A stretch of DNA of 64,000 nt. Source: Marivita sp965656765 (GTDB taxonomy: Bacteria > Pseudomonadota > Alphaproteobacteria > Rhodobacterales > Rhodobacteraceae). Both the position numbers and the translations under genes were made by a program. Where the stretch lies: contig NZ_CBFHLV010000003.1 of the NCBI RefSeq assembly GCF_965656765.1, forward strand, positions 52,708-116,707, given 5' to 3'. The notes under the pieces are model-generated. The model had not been told where the DNA came from. It made no database searches and saw only the letters and a list, made by a program, of their open reading frames with translations. Of this stretch, positions 1 to 8,044 are shown one piece after another (the first letter of the stretch is position 1; each line of letters starts with the position of its first letter).

Positions 1-1662
1 CATGGCGGGGCCGAGGTTGCACCTTTGGATGTCGCAAAGATAACCGCATGGGCCGCCGCTCAGGATGTGTCGGCCTTCGCCATCGCGGCGCAGTTCGGAA
101 CGCGGAATCCGGCGCATGAACTGGCCGCACGCGAGGCTGTCAGGGAGGCAACCGGTCTGCCTGTGACATGTTCACATGAACTGTCGGCCAGGCTAGGCGG
201 GCCGAAACGCGCCCTGACCGCTGTACTGAATGCGCGATTGGTTGGTTTGACGCACAGGTTGATTGGCCGGGCCGAGGGTGCGTTGCGGGAACTTGGCATT
301 GATGCGCCGCTTATGGTCGTGCGCGGCGATGGTGCGCTGATGTCATCGATACAGGCGCAAGAGCGACCGATCGAGACCATCCTCAGCGGCCCTGCGGCCT
401 CGATCGTTGGCGCAAGGTGGCTGACCGGTGCAGACCATGCATTGGTGTCGGATATTGGCGGGACGACAACCGACATCGCGGTGCTACGCCATGGGCAGCC
501 GGTGATCGACCCGGATGGTGCGCGGGTCGGTCCACACCGCACCATGGTCGAAGCTGTCGCGATGCGCACTCATGGGTTGGGTGGAGACAGTGAGGTTCAC
601 CTGACCACAGAAGGGTTAAGCGGTGGCGTGACCCTTGGGCCGCGACGCGTTCTGCCTGTGGCTTTGGTCGCGAAGGACGCACCCGAGATGGTGCACCGTG
701 CACTGGACGAGCAACTCAATCGTGCAGTGCCGGGGGAATATGATGCGCAGTTTGTGTGCCGTGTCGAAGGTCATGATGCCGTCGGTTTACCGAGCCGCGC
801 GGAGCAAGTGCTTGCACGGATCACGGCTGAGCCACAACCGCTTGGGTCTGTACTGACCAGTCGATTAGAGGCGCAGTCTTTGCGGCTCTTGGTGTCGCGC
901 GGTTTGGTGCAAGTCGCAGGGCCAACGCCAACGGATGCATTGCATGTGTTGGGGCGCTTCACCCATTGGAATGCAGAGGTGTCTGAAAAAGCTTTGGCTT
1001 TGCTTGCGCGCAACCGGTCCGGATCTGGTGAACGACATGCACCGGATGCTCATTCGATGGCGGGGCAGATCGTTGAAGCATTGACGCAGGCCACGGGGAC
1101 CGCCTTGCTTGAGGCGGCCTTTGCCGAAGACGGGATGGAAGACCCGGCGGCGCTCGCCCGACATCCATTGTTGCACAGAGGCTTGCGACAGGTGCCCGGC
1201 CTGGTCCGGCTGACCGCTGGTCTTGGCGTACCGGTGGTTGGATTGGGCGCGTCAGCCCAGACGACCTATCCGGCAGTTGGCGACTATTTGAACGCAGAGA
1301 TGCTGCTGCCCAAGCACGGGGATGTCGCAAATGCCATTGGCGCGGTCACAGGCCGCATTCGGATGCTACGCGAAGGTCTTGTAAGCAGCCCGTCCGAGGG
1401 CCTCTATCGTGCGCACTTGCCTGACGCGCCGCTGGATTTTGGCGATGCGGATAGTGCCATGGCGTCGCTGGAAGCTGCGTTAACCGCTGCTGCGACTAAT
1501 GAAGCCGAAGCGGCAGGTGCAGCATCGGTTCACGTGCAGGTCTGGCGCGAGGTCAAACGTGCCAAGATCGAGGCGCGCGAGATTTTTGTTGAGGCGCGGA
1601 TCGTGGTCGAGGCCACGGGACGACCAAGCATTGCCGCTCACGACGTGGCGACAGTCCTGTAA
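1..1662 (+). CDS. Hydantoinase/oxoprolinase family protein, 5' end outside window
   Basis: The reading frame is open from the first base, so the gene starts upstream and about 553 residues are visible. The central segment has the phosphate-binding motif DIGGTTTDIAVL (about nt 454-489), preceded by SGPAASIVGA, which is typical of the ATP-binding actin-like fold of the hydantoinase A/5-oxoprolinase family. These enzymes open cyclic imide or lactam rings such as hydantoins or 5-oxoproline with ATP. The substrate cannot be read from sequence. The C-terminal part lacks an obvious HyuB domain, and no HyuB gene follows; msrB starts 65 bases downstream. An internal TTG at nt 25 is not the likely start, because the family's N-terminal phosphate-binding region would be missing. 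Confidence 0.88.
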   Translation, partial: HGGAEVAPLDVAKITAWAAAQDVSAFAIAAQFGTRNPAHELAAREAVREATGLPVTCSHELSARLGGPKRALTAVLNARLVGLTHRLIGRAEGALRELGIDAPLMVVRGDGALMSSIQAQERPIETILSGPAASIVGARWLTGADHALVSDIGGTTTDIAVLRHGQPVIDPDGARVGPHRTMVEAVAMRTHGLGGDSEVHLTTEGLSGGVTLGPRRVLPVALVAKDAPEMVHRALDEQLNRAVPGEYDAQFVCRVEGHDAVGLPSRAEQVLARITAEPQPLGSVLTSRLEAQSLRLLVSRGLVQVAGPTPTDALHVLGRFTHWNAEVSEKALALLARNRSGSGERHAPDAHSMAGQIVEALTQATGTALLEAAFAEDGMEDPAALARHPLLHRGLRQVPGLVRLTAGLGVPVVGLGASAQTTYPAVGDYLNAEMLLPKHGDVANAIGAVTGRIRMLREGLVSSPSEGLYRAHLPDAPLDFGDADSAMASLEAALTAAATNEAEAAGAASVHVQVWREVKRAKIEAREIFVEARIVVEATGRPSIAAHDVATVL

Positions 1663-1727
1663 CAAGGGTTGGACTTGGCCGCGAGCGCGCCATCTATATG
1701 ATCAAGATGTCGAATGGAGGTGGCCGG

Positions 1728-2177
1728 ATGGCGAAATACGAAAAGAACCCCGATGTGATTGCGACGCTGTCGCCCGAGCAATTCTATGTCACGCAGGAAA
1801 GCGGGACGGAACGGCCGGGCACTGGTACCTATCTCGATAACAAAGAGCCGGGCATCTATGTGGATGTCGTTAGCGGTGAGCCGTTGTTCGCGAGCGCGGA
1901 CAAGTACGAATCTGGTTGTGGCTGGCCTAGTTTTACCAAACCGATCGAGCCCGCGCATATCAACGAACTGCGCGATATGACACATGGGATGATCCGTACC
2001 GAGGTTCGTTCGACCCATGGAGATAGTCATTTGGGGCACGTGTTCCCTGACGGTCCGCAAGACCGGGGTGGGCTGAGATATTGCATCAATTCCGCCAGCC
2101 TGCGATTCATCCATCGCGACGATATGGAAGACGAGGGCTATGGCGCGTATCTAAATCAAGTGGAGGATGTGGCATGA
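1728..2177 (+). CDS. msrB: Peptide-methionine (R)-S-oxide reductase MsrB
   Basis: This 149-residue protein repairs methionine-R-sulfoxide in the cytoplasm using thioredoxin. The family motifs GCGWPSF and RYCINSASLRF are present, the second carrying the catalytic cysteine. The zinc-binding CxxC pairs of many MsrB proteins are missing: the first site reads VDVVSGEPLF. This makes it the zinc-free form. An ATG 30 bases upstream is possible, but a GGAGG box at 1716-1720 lies 7 bases before the ATG at 1728 and decides the start. The stop overlaps the start of msrA by 4 bases (ATGA), so the two repair stereoisomer-specific damage as one operon. Confidence 0.95.
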   Translation: MAKYEKNPDVIATLSPEQFYVTQESGTERPGTGTYLDNKEPGIYVDVVSGEPLFASADKYESGCGWPSFTKPIEPAHINELRDMTHGMIRTEVRSTHGDSHLGHVFPDGPQDRGGLRYCINSASLRFIHRDDMEDEGYGAYLNQVEDVA

Positions 2178-2680
2178 GTGAACGTGCTGTTTTGGCTGGG
2201 GGGTGTTTCTGGGGCATGCAGGATCTGATCCGCAAACTGCCAGGCGTTGAATCGACCCGGGTTGGTTATACTGGCGGCGATGTGCCGAATGCGACCTATC
2301 GCAATCATGGTACCCATGCCGAAGGGATCGAGATTGTCTTTGATCCGGCTGTAATTTCCTATCGGCAGTTGCTCGAGTTTTTCTTTCAGATCCACGACCC
2401 AACTACGCCAAACCGTCAGGGAAATGATCGCGGAATGAGCTATCGGTCAGCGATCTACTTTGTAGACGACGCGCAGAAGGATTGCGCATTGGATACGATT
2501 GCCGATGTGAACGCGTCAGGGATTTGGCCGGGCAAGGTCGTGACCGAAGTAGAGCCGGTCGGTGATTTTTGGGAAGCCGAACCCGAGCATCAGGACTACC
2601 TTGAACGGTTCCCGAACGGATATACCTGTCACTTCCCCCGGGCGAATTGGGTTTTGCCGAAACGGGATGCGGCAGAGTAA
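2174..2680 (+). CDS. msrA: Peptide-methionine (S)-S-oxide reductase MsrA
   Basis: This 168-residue cytosolic enzyme reduces methionine-S-sulfoxide. It has the catalytic GCFWG motif at residues 10-14, and the later EPEHQDYL and NGYTCHFPRANW blocks are typical of the family. Its ATG overlaps the msrB stop, indicating translational coupling. The frame is open further upstream inside msrB, but that extension matches no part of MsrA. The usual distal resolving cysteines seen in E. coli MsrA are not obvious; the remaining cysteines lie in DCALDTI and YTCHF. A perfect hairpin follows at 2700-2728. Confidence 0.95.
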   Translation: MSERAVLAGGCFWGMQDLIRKLPGVESTRVGYTGGDVPNATYRNHGTHAEGIEIVFDPAVISYRQLLEFFFQIHDPTTPNRQGNDRGMSYRSAIYFVDDAQKDCALDTIADVNASGIWPGKVVTEVEPVGDFWEAEPEHQDYLERFPNGYTCHFPRANWVLPKRDAAE

Positions 2681-2699
2681 CTGAAGCGTTAACAAAATG

Positions 2700-2728
2700 A
2701 TTGGACCGGGCTATGTCCCCGGTCCAAT
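2700..2728. terminator. Bidirectional hairpin between convergent genes
   Basis: A perfect 11-bp inverted repeat (arms 2700-2710 and 2718-2728, 7-base loop) lies between msrA and the convergent gene at 2740. On the minus strand it is followed by a T-rich CATTTTGTT stretch, a good Rho-independent signal for the minus-strand gene. On the plus strand there is no T tract, so termination of msrA there may be partial. Confidence 0.7.
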
Positions 2729-2739
2729 CCTTCCCATGG

Positions 2740-3171
2740 TTATGGTGCCGATTTGATGACGATTAGCTGCGGCAAGCCGTTTGATGTTTTGCGATGGCTT
2801 CTGCCGTCTTCACCAAGCGTGCCGCGGATACGATGACGCCAATTCGAAAAGCTGTCGAACTTCACGGTGTCGACTGGTTTATCGAGTTTGATCTCGATCT
2901 GACGAAGATGTGCTGGCCCGGACAATGCGATGATACAGCCATCGAACGGCTGCCCCAAGTAGTGACCAGACACGCGATCCTCCAGTGCAAGTTCGGGGGC
3001 GGCAATGCGGTGTGATAGCCGCGCGCGCAGAGTGTTCCAATCGTGCGCGCCATGTTGTCTTGCGATCAGTTCAAGCGCTTGAGCATGGGTGACAGCGGTT
3101 CCATTGGTCTGCATCGCCTGTCGGAGCGCTTTGGCCTGAGTTTTGACTGATTCCACTGACACCTGTGTCAT
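2740..3171 (-). CDS. Glyoxalase-superfamily-like protein
   Basis: A 143-residue protein. The N-terminal half (about residues 5-50) resembles the small helical domain found beside glyoxalase domains, with a typical block ALELIARQHGAHDWNTL. The C-terminal half (about 65-140) has a conserved-looking GHYLGQPFDGCIIAL ... IEIKLDKPVDTVKFDSFSNW pattern that I associate with proteins annotated as glyoxalase superfamily in Rhizobiales and Rhodobacterales. No catalytic metal ligands of a true glyoxalase I are recognisable, so activity is unknown. The start is chosen at ATG 3171 because the domain begins there. A longer frame from 3276 exists, but its first 35 residues look non-conserved. Confidence 0.65.
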   Translation of the reverse strand: MTQVSVESVKTQAKALRQAMQTNGTAVTHAQALELIARQHGAHDWNTLRARLSHRIAAPELALEDRVSGHYLGQPFDGCIIALSGPAHLRQIEIKLDKPVDTVKFDSFSNWRHRIRGTLGEDGRSHRKTSNGLPQLIVIKSAP

Positions 3172-3479
3172 GCTTGCCCCCGGTTGGTTGGTGACGCGGT
3201 TCCCGCGTACAGCCTTGATGAGGCGGAAAAGCGCATTTTGTATCGGTGGATATAAGGATGTTTTAACATTGCTCACGTCTCCAAAGACGCATTTCGAAAC
3301 TGGAGGGAGCCTGCGTTACCCACCTGCGAAATGCTTCGAGGGTGAGAAAGTTGTTAATCTCCGGACTTCACCATGACTTGCGTCAGCAGGCGGCAGGTGT
3401 CCGACACCTGATTAGGCTGGTACACCGAAGGTTGCACAAAGGCAATCATTTCCAAGAGGAGAGATGCCGACAGGTGTGA
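3172..3479. other. Intergenic region with inverted repeats, no gene
   Basis: About 308 bases between the divergent/tandem minus-strand genes. It contains a perfect 7-bp hairpin with a CCG loop (CAGGTGT at 3394-3400, ACACCTG at 3404-3410). Two pairs of complementary arms lie further apart: GCATTTCG near 3289 with CGAAATGC near 3327, and CACCTGC near 3321 with GCAGGTG near 3393. No T tract follows. It could hold promoters, an operator or a structured RNA; I could not match it to a known RNA family. Confidence 0.4.
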
Positions 3480-4091
3480 TCAGGTTTTGCTGCCACCGAT
3501 CCGGGGCTCTGTACCCGCTTTCAGGCGGGCAAGGTTCGCCCGATGTCGCCACAGGATCAGGCCGGTAAGGATCAGCGTCAGGAAGAAAATTTGTCCTTGT
3601 CCGACCAGTATACTGATCAGTGGCGACCAAGCGGCAGCCACCAGTGCAGACAAACTTGAGATACGGCTGATCAAAGCGGTGGCGAGCCATACGGCGCAGG
3701 CCAGAACGCCCACGGGCCATGCCAGAGCAAGCATCAGGCCTAGAAAGGTTGCAACGCCTTTGCCGCCTTTGAAGCCCAGCCAAACTGGATAACAGTGGCC
3801 CAGAAATGCTGCGAGTGCTGCGAACTGAGCGGCGCTTTCTCCGGCGAATTCGCGCGCCAGTAAAACCGCAACAGCCCCCTTGGCTCCGTCCAACAGCAAA
3901 GTTGCTGCGGCTGCGCCTTTGTTTCCAGTTCGCAGCACATTGGTTGCGCCAATATTGCCGGACCCGATTTCCCGCAGGTTTCCAAGGCCCATGGCTTTAG
4001 TCAGGATCATCCCGAATGGGATTGACCCCAAAAGGTATCCGATCACAGACCAAAGGGCGAACACAGCAAGGCTCGATTCAAGCAATGGCAT
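3480..4091 (-). CDS. plsY: Glycerol-3-phosphate acyltransferase PlsY
   Basis: This 203-residue inner-membrane enzyme transfers an acyl group from acyl-phosphate to glycerol-3-phosphate, the first step of phospholipid synthesis. The family signatures GSIPFG (near residue 22), GSGNIGATNVLR (near 42) and the glycine-rich FKGGKGVATFLG loop (about residue 107) are present, with about five hydrophobic segments. Its ATG overlaps the upstream pyrC' stop by one base (TAATG), so it is the distal gene of the pyrB operon. The C-terminus ends with the soluble tail typical of alphaproteobacterial PlsY. Confidence 0.95.
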   Translation of the reverse strand: MPLLESSLAVFALWSVIGYLLGSIPFGMILTKAMGLGNLREIGSGNIGATNVLRTGNKGAAAATLLLDGAKGAVAVLLAREFAGESAAQFAALAAFLGHCYPVWLGFKGGKGVATFLGLMLALAWPVGVLACAVWLATALISRISSLSALVAAAWSPLISILVGQGQIFFLTLILTGLILWRHRANLARLKAGTEPRIGGSKT

Positions 4092-5386
4092 TATGTGCTC
4101 CGGTAGACCGAGGTTCCGCTGACAAAGGTTTCAAGGACTTTACCCTGAAGTCGTGCACCATCAAAGGGCGTGTTTTTCGACTTTGACTTGAGCTTGAACC
4201 GGTCAAGCACGATGGGTTTGTCCGGATCGAACAACACCAGATCAGCAGGAGCGCCTTTGGTCAGGCGACCGCAGTCGAGGCCAAGGCGTTTGGATGGGTT
4301 CAACGACAGTGCGCGGAACAGGGTAGGCAGGTCAAGATCGCCGGAATGGTACAGGCGCATCAGAACGGGCAGCATGGTTTCCAAACCAACCGCCCCGCTG
4401 GCCGCCTCCTCGAAAGGCAAGCGTTTGCTTTCTTCGTCCTGTGGCGTGTGGAAAGAGCCGATCACGTCGATCAGTCCGGATTTGACCGCTTCGACAACTG
4501 TATGCCGGTCATCCTCGGCACGCAGTGGCGGCTTCACCTTAAAGAAAGTGCGGTAGTCGGCGACATCATATTCATTGAGCGTCAGGTGATGCATCGATAC
4601 GCCTGCGGTCACATCGAACCCGTTGCGCTTGGCTCTCTCCAGTGCGGGCAAGGCGCGGGACGTGGTGATTTGGTCGGCGTGATAGCGTACGCCGGTCATT
4701 TCGACCAAAGCGATATCGCGATCCAGCCCCATGCGTTCGGCCATTGGAGTGACGCTGGGCAGGCCGCGCAAAGAGGCGAACTTGCCAGATGTTGTCGCCG
4801 CTCCAGCGGACAACGTGGGTTCCTGCGGGTGCCCAACCACCAGCGCACCCAAGGCGCGGGCATAGGTCATCGCTCGGCTGAGAACTTTAGTGTCGCGCAC
4901 AACGCGGTCGCAATCGGTAAAGGCCACGGCCCCGGCATCCATTAAGAACCCGATCTCGGTCATTTCACGCCCATCTCGCCCCTTGGTGAGCGCGGCCATT
5001 GGCAAAACGTGAACGGGTGCCGCTTCGTTCGCGCGGCGACGGACGAACTCAAGCGTTTCAGGAGTGTCGATGGCGGGCATTGTGTCGGGGCGTGTGACAA
5101 TCGTGGTCACGCCACCTGCCGCCGCCGCCTGTCCAGCGGACCCGTAGCTTTCTTTATGGCGTTCGCCGGGTTCGCAGATCTTGACCCCGATATCGACAAT
5201 CCCCGGTGCAAGGCATTTGCCGCCAGCATCAATGCGGCTGTCCATTGGAACACTATCGGTGCTGATTTCAGGTGTCGGGGTGTCAAACACTTCGGCAATC
5301 ACGCCTTTACGGATCAGTACTGCACCAATCTCGACTGTGCCTGCCTCAGGGTCGATCAGCCGTGCGTTTGTGATCAGAGTTGTCAT
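4091..5386 (-). CDS. pyrC: Dihydroorotase-like protein PyrC' (probably inactive)
   Basis: A 431-residue class I dihydroorotase homologue of the amidohydrolase fold, in the pyrB operon. The overall blocks align (PGIVDIG..., EPGERHKES, GGVTTIV, LPFEEAASGAVGLETMLPVL). The metal-binding HxH after the first strand is replaced, however: residues 65-70 read DIGVKI where active enzymes have D-x-H-V-H or similar. The DHAPH block with the catalytic Asp reads SFHTPQ (about 311-316), and the middle His block reads RYHADQ. By analogy with the inactive PyrC' of Pseudomonas that supports PyrB assembly, it is probably structural or regulatory. A true dihydroorotase should be encoded elsewhere. Start at ATG 5386; the longer frame overlaps the previous gene. 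Confidence 0.85.
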   Translation of the reverse strand: MTTLITNARLIDPEAGTVEIGAVLIRKGVIAEVFDTPTPEISTDSVPMDSRIDAGGKCLAPGIVDIGVKICEPGERHKESYGSAGQAAAAGGVTTIVTRPDTMPAIDTPETLEFVRRRANEAAPVHVLPMAALTKGRDGREMTEIGFLMDAGAVAFTDCDRVVRDTKVLSRAMTYARALGALVVGHPQEPTLSAGAATTSGKFASLRGLPSVTPMAERMGLDRDIALVEMTGVRYHADQITTSRALPALERAKRNGFDVTAGVSMHHLTLNEYDVADYRTFFKVKPPLRAEDDRHTVVEAVKSGLIDVIGSFHTPQDEESKRLPFEEAASGAVGLETMLPVLMRLYHSGDLDLPTLFRALSLNPSKRLGLDCGRLTKGAPADLVLFDPDKPIVLDRFKLKSKSKNTPFDGARLQGKVLETFVSGTSVYRST

Positions 5387-5387
5387 G

Positions 5388-5777
5388 TCATGCGGCCCGT
5401 TTCTGCCGCTCTGTGTTGATCTGATCAATCACAGCTTTTGTGTCCGGCTGGTATTTGATCAGGTGCTTATTCCCGGATTTGGTGATGATCTGGACCGACC
5501 CTGCAATCGTCCGCACCTTTACGATCTCGTCAAGCTGCGCCTTGCGTTCGTAAGGGCCTTTCAGACTTGTGCCAGACAGGGTCCAAACTTCTTCCATAAC
5601 CTCGTCCGCCATGTACCAGCCGCGCAGGGCGACGGCGGCAAAGCCGCCCACTGCGCCGGTCCAAATATGGGGGTTGTCCAGCACCCACAGGATCAGCATC
5701 CCAGCCGCCATTGCGATGGCCGTCATGACCGCGTGGGCGCGAATGTAGGTGGCCATGTCAGGTTTGAATTCGATCAT
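5388..5777 (-). CDS. Small membrane protein of pyr operon, unknown function
   Basis: A 129-residue protein with two hydrophobic segments at about residues 15-33 and 36-56. They are followed by a soluble domain (about 65-115) whose alternating pattern (SGTSLKGPYERKAQLDEI ... SVQIITKSGNKHLIKY) resembles small bacterial PH-like (bPH/YdbS) domains; this is a fold guess from pattern only. The start is taken at ATG 5777, after a weakly composed 18-residue open extension. The stop is one base from the pyrC' start, so it is co-transcribed and probably co-expressed with the pyrimidine genes. Confidence 0.75.
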   Translation of the reverse strand: MIEFKPDMATYIRAHAVMTAIAMAAGMLILWVLDNPHIWTGAVGGFAAVALRGWYMADEVMEEVWTLSGTSLKGPYERKAQLDEIVKVRTIAGSVQIITKSGNKHLIKYQPDTKAVIDQINTERQKRAA

Positions 5778-5796
5778 AAGTGCTTTCGACGATACG

Positions 5797-6345
5797 TCAG
5801 TTGAGCATGAATTTGGCAAGGATGACCGCAACCGCGATGAGAAAGAACAGCGCGATTACGATCCAGAGCGTGTTGTTGGATTGCGAGGCAGGGCTATTGG
5901 GAGTGCTGCTTATGTTTCCTTTGGCAGACTTAGCGCGGATGGGCGCGCCACCTGCCGCGGGCTTGGGTTCATTGAACGTGCCGATCCAACGCAATGGCGT
6001 TGCAATACTCAGTTCCTGTTCGGCCTGATCAAAGGCTTGCGAGGGAAGCACTAGGGCAAAGCCGGTAAGAGCATCCAGACGCGGGCGCATCGCCTGAAAA
6101 TCAGCGCCGCTGACATCGTGCGCGTTGATCAGGTACTGAGAAAGCGACATATCCCCAAGATCGCGGATATCTATCACTTCGACAAAGGCGTTGCGCAGGG
6201 ACTTTGCACCAAGCGCGTATTGCACAGGCCATTCACCCGTTCCAGCTTGTGTCGTGAAGCGTTCAATGGCTTCTCTGGGCAGGTCAATGTGAAACACCCG
6301 GATCACGCCGCGTTCGCTGCTCTTGATTTGCATTGTCGTACTCAC
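5797..6345 (-). CDS. Tail-anchored protein of pyr operon, unknown function
   Basis: A 182-residue protein with a soluble N-terminal domain (about 1-125), a Ser/Pro/Asn-rich linker (about 130-158) and one C-terminal membrane helix (about 159-180: LWIVIALFFLIAVAVILAKF). It therefore looks like a tail-anchored inner-membrane protein. The probable GTG start at 6345 overlaps the pyrB stop by 4 bases (GTGA), with GAAGG about 11 bases before. An ATG at 6333 is an alternative. I recognise no catalytic motif. Its position between pyrB and pyrC' suggests a role linked to aspartate transcarbamoylase, but this is only context. Confidence 0.75.
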   Translation of the reverse strand: MSTTMQIKSSERGVIRVFHIDLPREAIERFTTQAGTGEWPVQYALGAKSLRNAFVEVIDIRDLGDMSLSQYLINAHDVSGADFQAMRPRLDALTGFALVLPSQAFDQAEQELSIATPLRWIGTFNEPKPAAGGAPIRAKSAKGNISSTPNSPASQSNNTLWIVIALFFLIAVAVILAKFMLN

Positions 6346-7304
6346 ACCATCACGCCTTCGCTCTGCGCTGCCCGCCTTTCGCGTAACGATCTGGCCAAAA
6401 GGTCCATCGCCGCCATGCGAACGGCAACACCCATCTCCACCTGTTCCTGAATCACCGATCGGTTGATGTCGTCGGCCAGAGTGCCGTCAATCTCAACTCC
6501 CCGGTTCATCGGGCCGGGATGCATGATGATTGCATCTTCTTTGGCGTGGCTCAGCTTTTCGGCGTCCAGGCCATAGCGGTGATAGTATTCACGTTCAGAT
6601 GGGATGAACCCGCCATCCATGCGTTCTTTTTGAAGCCGTAGCATCATCACGACATCGACGTCTTTGAGGCCCTCGCGCATGTCTTCGAAAACTTCGACGC
6701 CAAATTCCTCAATTCCCGATGGCATCAACGTGGGCGGCCCGACAAGCCGCACACGGTTTTCCATCTTTCCCAAAAGCAGGATATTCGACCGGGCGACACG
6801 GCTGTGTGAGATGTCGCCGCAAATCGCAATGGATAAACGGTGCAGCCGCCCTTTCGCGCGGCGAATGGTTAGCGCATCCAAAAGCGCTTGTGTGGGATGC
6901 TCGTGTTTGCCGTCGCCTGCGTTCAGGACTGCGCAATTCACCTTTTGCGACAGCAGGTCGACCGCGCCTGAGTGTGGATGTCGAACCACCAGAAGATCTG
7001 GGTGCATCGCATTCAACGTCAGCGCGGTGTCCACCAGAGTTTCGCCCTTTTTCACCGAGGACGCCTGCATCGCCATGTTCATCACATCGGCCCCCAAACG
7101 CTTGCCCGCCAGTTCAAAACTGGCCTGCGTGCGGGTAGAGTTTTCGAAGAACATGTTGATCTGCGTCATCCCGGCAAGAATGTCTGTGCTGGGTATCCGC
7201 TTGCGATTGCGGTCGGCGTATTGGTCCGACAGGTCAAGCAACGCCGTGATTTCGTCGGGGCGAAGGGGTTCGATCCCAAGCAGGTGTCGTTGTGTGAAGA
7301 TCAT
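6342..7304 (-). CDS. pyrB: Aspartate carbamoyltransferase catalytic subunit
   Basis: This 320-residue enzyme condenses carbamoyl phosphate with aspartate, the committed step of pyrimidine synthesis. The carbamoyl-phosphate loop FFENSTRTQASFE (about residues 52-64), HPTQALLDALT and the aspartate-binding HPGPMNRG block are intact. It is the first gene of a minus-strand operon with two unknown genes, pyrC' and plsY, all separated by a few bases or overlapping, except for a 19-base gap after the second gene. No pyrI regulatory subunit is present. The ATG at 7304 is preceded by AAGG. Confidence 0.97.
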   Translation of the reverse strand: MIFTQRHLLGIEPLRPDEITALLDLSDQYADRNRKRIPSTDILAGMTQINMFFENSTRTQASFELAGKRLGADVMNMAMQASSVKKGETLVDTALTLNAMHPDLLVVRHPHSGAVDLLSQKVNCAVLNAGDGKHEHPTQALLDALTIRRAKGRLHRLSIAICGDISHSRVARSNILLLGKMENRVRLVGPPTLMPSGIEEFGVEVFEDMREGLKDVDVVMMLRLQKERMDGGFIPSEREYYHRYGLDAEKLSHAKEDAIIMHPGPMNRGVEIDGTLADDINRSVIQEQVEMGVAVRMAAMDLLARSLRERRAAQSEGVMV

Positions 7305-7480
7305 ATATGAACCTTAGAACCCAGCCAGCCTGCTTATAGGAGCCCTCTGGCAAGGCGGCAAGGCAAGTGCGATGTATATTGCGCCCAAGATATAGGGTTC
7401 TAAATTAATTTCTACTCTCCATATGGTTGACTGCCATATTTTTCTTGAATAAGTGTCGATACACCATCTGTGGGGAAAAC

Positions 7481-7978
7481 ATGAATATTACCAATACCTT
7501 CACTGGCCTCTTGCTTGGGGCTGGCCTCTTTCTTTCTGCGTGTGCAGAACAGGCGCAGCGGGTGCCTGCAACCTACATCCCCAGCGTCGTTTATCGCGGA
7601 GCAAGCTGCCAAGAACTCTATAATGAACGTACCACGCTGGCTGGCTATGTAAGGCACGTCACCGCCGAGCAGCGGAAAGCAGCTCAGTCCGACACTGTTT
7701 TCTTCACGACCAGTGCTCTGATCTTCTGGCCTGCGATTTTTGCTTTGCCGGTCAGTGTTGACCAATCCGCGCAGCTTGCCAGTGCGCGTGGCCATTACGA
7801 TGCGATCTCCAAGGCTATGATTGAACAAGGCTGCGTGGCTGGCGCGGGCCCGGCGCGGCATGCCCCGGCGATGACGGGTAAGGGCGTTGCAGCACCATCG
7901 CATGTGCAACCTTATTCTGCGCCACAGCCAGTCTTGCCAAATTGGAAGCGGTATTCAGGACAATTCCCGCCGATTTGA
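7481..7978 (+). CDS. Small lipoprotein, unknown function
   Basis: A 165-residue protein with a lipoprotein signal peptide (MNITNTFTGLLLGAGLFLSAC), so Cys21 would be lipidated and the protein anchored in the outer or inner membrane. The mature part has one further hydrophobic stretch (TTSALIFWPAIFALPVS, about residues 85-101), preceded by an RTTLAGYVRHVTAEQRKAA helix. The tail is Ala/Pro-rich. Similar short lipoproteins are common in Rhodobacteraceae but I know no function. The ATG at 7481 starts the signal peptide; the longer frame from 7427 adds residues that would break it. Confidence 0.7.
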   Translation: MNITNTFTGLLLGAGLFLSACAEQAQRVPATYIPSVVYRGASCQELYNERTTLAGYVRHVTAEQRKAAQSDTVFFTTSALIFWPAIFALPVSVDQSAQLASARGHYDAISKAMIEQGCVAGAGPARHAPAMTGKGVAAPSHVQPYSAPQPVLPNWKRYSGQFPPI

Positions 7979-8044
7979 TCCGAACCACATCGGGATGCCG
8001 CAACGCCGCTTTTGTCGGCTTGCTGGTCAGGCTAGATTGCGATT

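Noticed and set aside
3298..3410. Candidate 6S RNA
   Set aside because: Complementary arms exist, but the expected long hairpin with a central open-promoter-like bubble could not be built convincingly and the usual neighbours are absent.
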